Shown here one piece after another: positions 1-6,370 of a DNA stretch of 24,906 nucleotides; position 1 is the stretch's first letter; every line of letters starts with the position of its first letter. A program made the translations under genes and the position numbers. The notes under the pieces are model-generated. The model was given only the letters and a program-made list of their open reading frames with translations. It did no database searches and had not been told where the DNA came from. Origin of the DNA: Gammaproteobacteria bacterium (GTDB taxonomy: Bacteria; Pseudomonadota; Gammaproteobacteria; GRL18). The stretch is taken from positions 1 through 24,906 of the forward strand of contig JAPVVU010000004.1 of NCBI GenBank assembly GCA_028571885.1, written 5' to 3'.

Positions 1-306
1 ATTGGTAATGTAAGCAATAAAGTCATTCACCAGATCAGAATGGCTGGTCGCTCGAAAACCAATGGAATAACTCATGCTTTCACCCAGAGAAACACCATGA
101 TGAGACACACCTGCGGGTAAATACATCATGTCCCCCGGTTCAAGAATCCATTCAAACTCAGGTTTAAAATCTTTTTGCAGACGAATTGCAATATCTGGAA
201 TCACATTATCTTCCGCAACTGGCTGAGTATTGATTTGCCAGCGTCTTTTACCTTCACCCTGAAGGATGAAGACATCATAAAGATCAACATGAGGCCCGAC
301 TGAGCC
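1..306. repeat. Direct repeat, left copy (inside roxA)
   Basis: Aligns without gaps to 24601-24906. I count 11 mismatches (offsets 93, 106, 112, 115, 157, 181, 187, 208, 220, 241, 280), about 96% identity; the first 92 bases are identical. In the roxA frame ten changes are silent third-position changes and one (offset 93) swaps Val for Ile. The repeat probably extends beyond both window edges, because both are ends of the same gene. Confidence 0.95.
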
Positions 307-705
307 TTCTGGTGCTGCATAGCTGCTCATCAGATCGTCCAGATGCCACTCTGGAATAAAACGAAATTTGTCGGTGATCCAGGCCAGCTCAGGGATGTAT
401 TTTTCCAGATCATTCACCACTAAAGTCCAGTGAGTTTCTGGCATTTTAGCAAAAATATCTTCATCCATTGGCCCATGGATGGCTTGCCAGGGATGTTCCC
501 CGCCCTTTTCAATTACAATCCTTGAATTAACATCATCTTCGCAGGAGAGACCCGCTAATTCATCAGGAGCAATAGGCGCTTCAAAGTCAGGAAAAGCCTG
601 TTTGATCAAAAGCGGTTTCTGCTGCCAATAATCCTGTAAAAAAGTCTCTACAGACATATCACCCAGAGGAGATTCCAATAAAGGTTTTAGTTCAGTTTTT
701 GTCAT
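1..705 (-). CDS. roxA: RoxA/YcfD-type ribosomal oxygenase (50S L16 arginine hydroxylase), N-terminal part, cut by window edge
   Basis: JmjC-type cupin dioxygenase. The characterised family member E. coli YcfD hydroxylates an arginine of ribosomal protein L16 using Fe(II), 2-oxoglutarate and O2. The ATG is at 703-705 and 235 codons are visible before the window edge. The Fe(II)-binding HxD lies in GPHVDLYDVF (H139, D141), and the distal His is in the VSHHG stretch (H202/H203). The preceding WHLDDLMSSY segment is typical of YcfD. The C-terminal winged-helix part is missing only because the window stops. It starts 42 bp after gdhA on the same strand with no terminator between, so read-through from gdhA is possible. 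Its last 306 visible bases match the second copy at the right end. Family assignment is firm; activity on L16 is by analogy. Confidence 0.9.
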   Translation of the reverse strand, partial: MTKTELKPLLESPLGDMSVETFLQDYWQQKPLLIKQAFPDFEAPIAPDELAGLSCEDDVNSRIVIEKGGEHPWQAIHGPMDEDIFAKMPETHWTLVVNDLEKYIPELAWITDKFRFIPEWHLDDLMSSYAAPEGSVGPHVDLYDVFILQGEGKRRWQINTQPVAEDNVIPDIAIRLQKDFKPEFEWILEPGDMMYLPAGVSHHGVSLGESMSYSIGFRATSHSDLVNDFIAYITN

Positions 706-747
706 AATTACATCATTACTAAGTTGTTACTACAGAATTTATAATAC

Positions 748-2169
748 TTAGAAAACACCCACTTCAATATATGAACGGGAAATTTTTTCAATTGAAGTCA
801 CATACATAGCCGTTCGTAAGTCACTAATATTCTCATGATTATCGCGAGTCACACGAATTTCCTGATAAGCAAGACGCATAGTATCATCCAGGCCAGAACG
901 AACCAGATCAAGCTCATCTGCACCACGGCTGATATTGTTGCGGATTTTTTCAGACATTGCGCGCCCTGTTGCTTCTTCCAGCACTCTTGACATTTCTTCA
1001 CCCCGCATTGCATCATGTCGGCGCTGCATACGACCCAAACGAATATGAGATATATTCCGTATCCATTCAAAATAGGATACTGTCACACCACCGGCATTAG
1101 CATACGCATCAGGAATAATCACAATGCCTTTTTTTCTTAATATTTCATCTGCGCCAAAAGTCACTGGCCCATTGGCAGCTTCCACAATCAACTTAGTATT
1201 TATACGATCGGCATTTTCCATGGTGATCTGGCTTTCTAATGCCGCAGGGAGCAAAATATCACATTCTTTTTCCAGAACCGCATTGCCTTCTTCAACAAAT
1301 TCAGCACAGGGATAGGTTTGAATACCGCCATGCTCATCGACATGCTGCTTTAATTGTTCAATATCAATGCCTTCATCATTAATCAGAGCACCATTATATT
1401 CTATGACTGCAGTAATTATTACCCCATCTTCTTCTGATAGAAACTTAGCGGCATGATAACCCACATTTCCTAAACCTTGAATGACACAGGTCTTGCCGTC
1501 AAGTGAGCCCGCCATATTGGCATTTTTAACATCATCAGAGTGTCGGAAAAATTCTCTTAGCGCATATTGCACACCACGTCCTGTCGCTTCAACACGCCCC
1601 TGAATACCACCATGATGGACAGGCTTGCCTGTCACACAGGCAATATAGTTAATATCATCTGGATGTAAATGTTTATAGGTGTCAGCCATCCATGACATTT
1701 CTCTTTGACCCGTACCAATATCAGGTGCAGGTACATTAGTTGAAGGACTTAAAAATCCTTTACGAATTAATTCCAGAGTAAAACGACGGGTGATTAGTTC
1801 CATTTCATCACGAGAATACTGGCTCGGGTCAATCAGTAATCCTCCTTTTGAGCCGCCAAACGGCACATCAACAATCGCACATTTGTAGGTCATCAGCGCT
1901 GCAAGCGCTTCAACCTCATCCTGATTTGCATAGGGTGCATAGCGGATACCCCCTTTGGATGGTAAACGATGGGTGCTGTGAGTGGCACGCCAACCGGTAA
2001 AAACCTCAATTTTTCCACGAATTTTTACGGGAAACTGAACCTGCAAAGTCGCATTACAGGATTTAATTGCTTTAGCAACGCCGTCATCAAGCCCCATAAC
2101 TGCCATAGCCCTATCGACCATCAGATTGACACCATCTCGAAAACTGGGTTCATTAAAAACTTTAGTCAT
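748..2169 (-). CDS. gdhA: Glutamate dehydrogenase (Glu/Leu/Phe/Val dehydrogenase family)
   Basis: A 473-residue enzyme for reversible oxidative deamination of glutamate to 2-oxoglutarate and ammonium. The N-terminal substrate domain holds SKGGIRYAPY (K72), TYKCAIVDVPFGGSKGG (K96 and catalytic K108) and PAPDIGTGQREMSWMADTY (147-165). The Rossmann cofactor domain has the GLGNVG fingerprint (232-237). PDAYANAGGVTVSYFEW in the C-terminal part is the usual GDH signature rather than that of leucine or phenylalanine dehydrogenases. NAD versus NADP preference cannot be read with confidence. The start has a good ribosome-binding site (AAGGATGG just upstream). It is transcribed away from adk and has a recognisable sigma70-type promoter at 2297-2326; roxA follows 42 bp downstream. 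Confidence 0.93.
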   Translation of the reverse strand: MTKVFNEPSFRDGVNLMVDRAMAVMGLDDGVAKAIKSCNATLQVQFPVKIRGKIEVFTGWRATHSTHRLPSKGGIRYAPYANQDEVEALAALMTYKCAIVDVPFGGSKGGLLIDPSQYSRDEMELITRRFTLELIRKGFLSPSTNVPAPDIGTGQREMSWMADTYKHLHPDDINYIACVTGKPVHHGGIQGRVEATGRGVQYALREFFRHSDDVKNANMAGSLDGKTCVIQGLGNVGYHAAKFLSEEDGVIITAVIEYNGALINDEGIDIEQLKQHVDEHGGIQTYPCAEFVEEGNAVLEKECDILLPAALESQITMENADRINTKLIVEAANGPVTFGADEILRKKGIVIIPDAYANAGGVTVSYFEWIRNISHIRLGRMQRRHDAMRGEEMSRVLEEATGRAMSEKIRNNISRGADELDLVRSGLDDTMRLAYQEIRVTRDNHENISDLRTAMYVTSIEKISRSYIEVGVF

Positions 2170-2296
2170 CTGTCCATCCTTTTCTTTTAATAGAGAATTT
2201 ATTAAAGAGTTTATTAAAAAATTTAGTGATATAGATCAGCGTTATTCATTAATTTTAGTGATACATTACCTTTTTTGCTAAAACCAGATTTTTAAA

Positions 2297-2326
2297 ATTA
2301 TGCGCTAAGTGTTCAGGTAGAGTCAA
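2297..2326 (-). promoter_or_regulatory. Predicted sigma70 promoter of gdhA
   Basis: Read on the minus strand, TTGACT (2326-2321) and CATAAT (2302-2297) are separated by 18 bp. They match five of six -35 and five of six -10 consensus positions. It would give a 5' leader of roughly 120 nt before gdhA. No other element as good is visible in the 306-bp divergent spacer 2170-2475. Confidence 0.5.
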
Positions 2327-2395
2327 ATAATAAAATCCGGCAACAGAGGTATTTCCGCTCCTTCAAGTTAATGATATGATGAGTTAATTAAAATT

Positions 2396-2424
2396 TAGAC
2401 AAGATAAACAACTCAGTATATACA
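2396..2424 (+). promoter_or_regulatory. Predicted promoter of adk
   Basis: TAGACA (2396-2401) and TATACA (2419-2424) with a 17-bp spacer, upstream of adk on the plus strand. The match is moderate. The predicted transcript would start with the A-rich 16-bp repeat leader at 2423-2475. Confidence 0.35.
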
Positions 2425-2475
2425 AACTAAAATCGTGTCAACTAAAAATGGTGTAAACTAAAAAAAGGGAACTAA
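2423..2475 (+). repeat. Imperfect 16-bp tandem repeats in the adk leader
   Basis: Units CAAACTAAAATCGTGT (2423-2438) and CAACTAAAAATGGTGT (2439-2454), then a degenerate third unit AAACTAAAAAAAGGG (2455-2469), and AACTAA leading into the adk ATG. The last unit supplies the ribosome-binding site (AAGGGA). Confidence 0.6.
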
Positions 2476-3153
2476 ATGAATATATTAATCTTTGGACCAA
2501 ACGGTAGTGGTAAAGGTACTCAGGGCGCTATTGTTCAGGAAAAATACAATATTGCTCACATCGAATCCGGTGCAATTTTCCGTAAAAATATCGGCGGCGG
2601 CACTGAACTTGGCAAACAGGCGAAAGAATACATTGATCGTGGTGATTTAGTGCCGGACGACATCACAATCCCGATGATTCTAGACCGTTTAAAAGAAGAT
2701 GACTGCAAAGATGGCTGGTTACTTGATGGATTTCCACGTAATAAGGTTCAGGCAGAAACTCTGTCCAAAGCATTGCATAATGAAAATATTAAATTGGACT
2801 ATGTGATTGAAATCATTCTGGATCGTGCCGTTGCAAAAATCCGCATTACGGGTCGTCGTCTTTGTGAAAATGACAACAACCACCCAAATCATATTGCTTT
2901 TGATGCCATTAAACCTGTTGAAAAAGACGGTGAATTGGTTTGTCGTGTTTGTGGCGGCGCTTTATCCGCTCGTCCTGATGATCAGGACGATGAAGCAATT
3001 GATAAGCGCCATGATATTTATTACGACGAAAACTCCGGCACTATGGCTGCAGTTAACTTCTTTAAAGGACATAGTGATGCCACTAAAGTTATTTCAATTG
3101 ATGGCAGTCCATCAATTGGAGCAGTAACCGACGAAATAATGGCCGCCCTATAA
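2476..3153 (+). CDS. adk: Adenylate kinase with cysteine-bearing LID
   Basis: Cytosolic nucleotide kinase interconverting 2 ADP with ATP and AMP; 225 residues, close to bacterial Adk length. It has the P-loop GPNGSGKGTQ (7-16), the AMP-site segment HIESGAIFR, the DGFPR motif (84-88) and GRR (126-128) opening the LID. The LID is long (about 126-178) and contains C130, C156 and C159 with D133 or H136/H139 nearby. This resembles zinc-type LIDs of the Cys-x2-Cys/Asp plus Cys-x2-Cys kind but has unusual spacing. The closing part contains ARPDDQDDEAIDKR. It stands alone, divergent from gdhA, with its own leader and terminator. Adk identity is secure; metal binding is inferred. An energy-charge link with PPK2 further right is possible but not shown. 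Confidence 0.92.
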   Translation: MNILIFGPNGSGKGTQGAIVQEKYNIAHIESGAIFRKNIGGGTELGKQAKEYIDRGDLVPDDITIPMILDRLKEDDCKDGWLLDGFPRNKVQAETLSKALHNENIKLDYVIEIILDRAVAKIRITGRRLCENDNNHPNHIAFDAIKPVEKDGELVCRVCGGALSARPDDQDDEAIDKRHDIYYDENSGTMAAVNFFKGHSDATKVISIDGSPSIGAVTDEIMAAL

Positions 3154-3183
3154 TTAAACATTACGCTTAATTTATTATGTGCC

Positions 3184-3218
3184 GCCCCCCATATCTTTTT
3201 GATCTGGGGGCTTACTTT
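3184..3218 (+). terminator. Rho-independent terminator of adk
   Basis: Begins 30 bp after the adk stop. A GCCCCC/GGGGGC stem (3184-3189 with 3206-3211) continues into a short inner ATC/GAT pairing around a TTTTT loop. A T-rich but interrupted tail follows. Confidence 0.65.
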
Positions 3219-3430
3219 CCTTATAGTTCACTCATTTTCAAACCACTAAAAAAATATTCATCATTACAACCAGGCACAATATTTCCGCACCTGTTTTTCT
3301 TTTCTGCGCTTTAATTCTGTCTTTCATCTATACTCTATCTCTATTACTCAATACCTGACATATTTTGCCCTGCTGAGAACTAATATAAGTAGTTAAATTT
3401 AAAAAAAATTTATAGATATAACTTAGCGCT

Positions 3431-3853
3431 CTAAAAATCAAATTGATTTGCTTGCAGCATGATAATAGTACAATCATGCACAAAGGGAATACCTTCGCTG
3501 GATAATTTTTTTTCTAATAATTTTGATTCAGTGCCGGGATTAAAAATCACTCGACCCGGTTTAAGAGCAATAATATCATTGATAAGAGGACGGCTGCGTT
3601 CTGCGCCAACGTATAAAGTCAGTGTATCAACAGGCAGACTGATATCCGACAAATGGGCAGTGACAACCAGTTCATTAACATGCGATAGTTTAGGATGAAC
3701 GGGAATCACTGTGTGCTGGTATTGCAAAAGAAGCTTAACCGCTTTATAAGAGTAACGCTGAGGTTTTATACTCGCCCCCAGGACAACAACTGTTTGAAAA
3801 CCTTTCGTTTTAACCTTTTTAACAGGACTCTTTTTAATAATACTCATAGTCAT
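3431..3853 (-). CDS. CoA-binding domain protein (YccU-like, NAD(P)-binding fold)
   Basis: Small Rossmann-fold protein of the CoA_binding family. VVVLGASIKPQRYSYKA is the nucleotide-binding loop, followed by VIPVHPKLSHV and a C-terminal GRVIFNPGTES and FVHDCTIIML, as in YccU-type proteins. The physiological ligand and role are unknown. An in-frame GTG at 3943 would add 30 residues encoded by the adjacent tandem repeats, so I reject it. The start is ATG at 3853 or, with better spacing from a GAG ribosome-binding element, ATG at 3847. The basic KKSPVKKVKTKG N-terminus precedes the fold. It lies downstream of the signalling operon, separated by a repeat-rich 315-bp spacer, so it is probably transcribed independently. 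Confidence 0.8.
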   Translation of the reverse strand: MTMSIIKKSPVKKVKTKGFQTVVVLGASIKPQRYSYKAVKLLLQYQHTVIPVHPKLSHVNELVVTAHLSDISLPVDTLTLYVGAERSRPLINDIIALKPGRVIFNPGTESKLLEKKLSSEGIPFVHDCTIIMLQANQFDF

Positions 3854-3880
3854 CTCATAATTACTTATATTGTCTAAATA

Positions 3881-3999
3881 AGTGTTCCTAATCACAAGGA
3901 TAAGGGCTCGTAAGGAAATAAATTTCCAACCATCCCTAATCACTAGGATAAGGGCTTGTAAGGAAATAAATTTCCAACCATCCCTAAAAGGTGAACACT
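3881..3999. repeat. Two 48-bp tandem repeats bounded by 7-bp inverted ends
   Basis: Units at 3887-3934 and 3935-3982 differ at only two positions, and a third unit starts at 3983 but decays at once. Each carries the hyphenated palindrome GGAAATAAATTTCC. The block is bounded by AGTGTTC (3881-3887) and its reverse complement GAACACT (3993-3999), giving a 119-bp element. It resembles a miniature mobile element or a regulatory repeat; no transposase is present. Confidence 0.7.
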
Positions 4000-4001
4000 G
4001 A

Positions 4002-4076
4002 GTCTATGAAGACAGGATGTATTATTTTGTGATTTGACGCAGTCCGAACAAAATAATACATCCTGTCTTCATAGAC
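4002..4076. repeat. Perfect 29-bp inverted repeat (75-bp hairpin element)
   Basis: Arms 4002-4030 and 4048-4076 are exact reverse complements around a 17-nt loop (4031-4047). The loop contains TGACGCAG (4035-4042), which can instead pair with CTGCGTCA (4082-4089) just outside the right arm. No T-run follows on either strand. It sits between the end of the PP2C gene and the CoA-binding gene. It may be a miniature element, an mRNA-stabilising or attenuating hairpin, or a boundary of the signalling operon. Confidence 0.85.
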
Positions 4077-4168
4077 GGTTTCTGCGTCATAAATACTCAC
4101 TATTTCCCCTCATGGGGCCTGTTTTTGGTGGAACAGCTATTTAGCGGCATTACAAAACTTTTCTACCT

Positions 4169-4984
4169 TTATTCAACTATAACAACCGTAACATTATCCT
4201 TTCCTCCGGCAAGATTTGCAGCCTTAATTAATGCCTTACACGTTGTTTCCGGTGATGAGTTCTTCAATAAAAATTGAGTGATTTCCTGCTTCGATAACAT
4301 ATCAGTTAAGCCATCAGAACATAATAATATCTTTTCTCCTGCAATCCTGGGGACACAAATAACGTCAGGATTAGGTGCCATCGCCATACCAATATATTGA
4401 ACCAGTTGATTTTTTCCCGGATGCTCAGCGGCTTCTTCCTGAGTAATTGCTTTAGCCTGCAGTAAATGACGTACAAGAGTATGATCATTAGTCATCTGGT
4501 GCAGCGATTCATCTCTTAGCAGATAAGCCCTGCTGTCACCAAGATGGCCAATAAACAGATGCTTTTGGGTGAAGAAAACGAATACCAGCGTTGAAGCCAT
4601 ACCGGCATATTCCGGGTGATTTTGACTTTCTGTTGAGATTCGATTACTTAAATCAATCACAGCCTGTTTTAAGCGGATGATGATTTCACTCAGACCGAGG
4701 CTTTCACGCCCTGCAGGCTGTTGTGTCAGCCCGGTTTCAAGTCTCTGTTTAAGTAAAGACGGCAATACTTCACCCACCAGCATTGAGGCAATTTCCCCGG
4801 CAGGCATACCCCCCACACCATCTGCAACAAAGAACAAACCCTGTTCAGGCAATAATCCTAAATTATCTTCATTTTTTTTCCTAAAAAGCCCTTGATCCGT
4901 TTGACCTGCATATTGAGTAAATCCATTATTTGTAGATTGGCTTGCAGAACTGTTGGTATAACTGCTTTTATATGGTGTTGTCAT
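4169..4984 (-). CDS. PP2C-family protein Ser/Thr phosphatase
   Basis: A 271-residue soluble, metal-dependent phosphatase (PrpC/Stp/PppA type), expected to remove phosphates from Ser/Thr targets of the two kinases encoded upstream. All catalytic motifs are present: RKKNEDN (D40), VADGVGGMPAGE (D55, G56), GHLGDSRAYL (D150), LLCSDGLTD (D224, D228) and GGKDNVTVV (D263). The length is that of a bare catalytic domain plus a 20-residue Ser/Asn/Thr-rich start. The ATG lies 3 bp after the stop of the FHA-kinase gene with little ribosome-binding site of its own, so translational coupling is likely. It is the last gene of the kinase operon. The cognate substrates are unknown. Confidence 0.92.
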   Translation of the reverse strand: MTTPYKSSYTNSSASQSTNNGFTQYAGQTDQGLFRKKNEDNLGLLPEQGLFFVADGVGGMPAGEIASMLVGEVLPSLLKQRLETGLTQQPAGRESLGLSEIIIRLKQAVIDLSNRISTESQNHPEYAGMASTLVFVFFTQKHLFIGHLGDSRAYLLRDESLHQMTNDHTLVRHLLQAKAITQEEAAEHPGKNQLVQYIGMAMAPNPDVICVPRIAGEKILLCSDGLTDMLSKQEITQFLLKNSSPETTCKALIKAANLAGGKDNVTVVIVE

Positions 4985-4987
4985 GAA

Positions 4988-6364
4988 TTAAACCACTTTT
5001 GATAAATCATCTTTAAATTCAGAGGCACTTTTATAAAAGATTTCAGGCTGATCAACTAATGCCTGATCAATAACTTTTGCTAAAGCCTGTGGGATTGATG
5101 CATCATGTTCTCTAATTGGTGTGACTGGTGTCTTTAATGTTATCAGCCAGGGATCAGAAGCTTTGGTATATTTGCGAGGATAACAACCTGTCACCATTTT
5201 ATAAAAAGTGGCCGCAGCAGCCCAGACATCTACTTCCGGCTTAGCAAATTTAAAATTAATCACCTGCTGCCTGGGCATATAATAAGGTGTTCCAGCGGAT
5301 ATTCCCGTTGCAGTTCGTCCACTGAGTCCTGCTACATCAAATGCTTTAGCCAAACCAAAATCAGCTATCTTTGCCTGTAATATACCATCCACATTGGTCA
5401 GCATGATATTGCCTGGTTTTAAATCTCGATGTACCAGACCGACTGCTGATGTTTTCTTACCATCAGCAAGTACAACGACGGGGATTTTCACAGTATGAGC
5501 AAATTCGAGACCATCAAGCACTTGCATCAGTATTTTAAGTGCCAGATAGAGCGGCAATTTACCACCCTGTTGAGAAATTAATTGAGAAACATTACCTGCT
5601 TCACAATAATCAGTTGTGAAAAAAAAGGTCGCATCATGACACCCGATATCATATACCTTAACAATATTTTTATGATTCAGTAGTTGGGTATTTTTTGTTT
5701 CACGAATAAATTGACGATGAGATCGGGGATCACTTTCAACTTTAGGCAACATTACCTTCATAGCGATCAGCGGATGCTTTTGAGTTGAATTGTCCGTTTT
5801 TTGTGCCAGATAAACAGCTCCCATGCTCCCTTTTCCCAGTTCTTTAACAATGTTATAACCCTTTATAAAAAAAAGATCACCATTATTTTCACTGGCCTTT
5901 TCAAGCAGCAAATTAATTTTATCCAGTGGATCGGGTTCAGAAACAGGCATTGTTAACAAAGGGATATTTTCCCTTGAAATCAAAGAACTTGATTCTTCAG
6001 AATCATTGAGTACTGATACCTGAAAAACACTATCGCCTAATTTAAATTGATCACCATTTTTTAAATCATACTCCGGATAAATCAAACGCTTTGCCTTGTC
6101 TAGATCAGTGCCAGTTCCACGTTGACCAATTTTTTCACCATTGACATAAGTACCATTCAAACTGCCAAAATCTCTGATGCAAATATCTGGCGGATTAATA
6201 TCCAGCAAACAATGATAACGCGATATAGTACTATGAGCCTGATCATCTGGTAATGAAATATTACAATCCAGTGCACGACCAATAACGCAGGTTGTTCGTT
6301 CCTGGAAAGTAAATTCCTTTGTCGATAAACTGCCATGAAGTACCTTGAGTGTGACTTTATTCAA
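4988..6364 (-). CDS. FHA-domain Ser/Thr protein kinase (TTG start)
   Basis: 458 residues. The N-terminal FHA domain (about 1-120) keeps the phosphothreonine-binding residues: VIGR (R30), S48-x2-H51, and LNGT (N70). The kinase domain (170-458) has GKGSMG (177-182), AMKV (K203), VHRDLKPGN (D315, N319) and ADFGLAK (D335). The usual GTPxYMAPEQ activation end reads GTPYYMPRQQ, so the APE Glu is replaced by Gln. No membrane helix is seen. The start codon is TTG at 6362-6364: there is no in-frame ATG before the FHA fold, and an AGGAA lies about 9 nt upstream, overlapping the end of the large kinase gene. It sits between that kinase and a PP2C phosphatase. The FHA domain probably docks on phosphorylated partner kinase. 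Confidence 0.9.
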   Translation of the reverse strand: MNKVTLKVLHGSLSTKEFTFQERTTCVIGRALDCNISLPDDQAHSTISRYHCLLDINPPDICIRDFGSLNGTYVNGEKIGQRGTGTDLDKAKRLIYPEYDLKNGDQFKLGDSVFQVSVLNDSEESSSLISRENIPLLTMPVSEPDPLDKINLLLEKASENNGDLFFIKGYNIVKELGKGSMGAVYLAQKTDNSTQKHPLIAMKVMLPKVESDPRSHRQFIRETKNTQLLNHKNIVKVYDIGCHDATFFFTTDYCEAGNVSQLISQQGGKLPLYLALKILMQVLDGLEFAHTVKIPVVVLADGKKTSAVGLVHRDLKPGNIMLTNVDGILQAKIADFGLAKAFDVAGLSGRTATGISAGTPYYMPRQQVINFKFAKPEVDVWAAAATFYKMVTGCYPRKYTKASDPWLITLKTPVTPIREHDASIPQALAKVIDQALVDQPEIFYKSASEFKDDLSKVV

Positions 6365-6370
6365 TGTATT

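Noticed and set aside
3854..3943. GTG start at 3943 for the CoA-binding protein
   Set aside because: The extra 30 residues are encoded partly by the tandem repeat and do not belong to the fold; ATG 3853/3847 is better.
3887..3982. CRISPR-like array from the 48-bp repeats
   Set aside because: The units are directly contiguous with no spacers, there are only two, and no cas genes are present.
4002..4076. Rho-independent terminator for the signalling operon
   Set aside because: The stem is long and perfect, but neither strand has a T-run after it.
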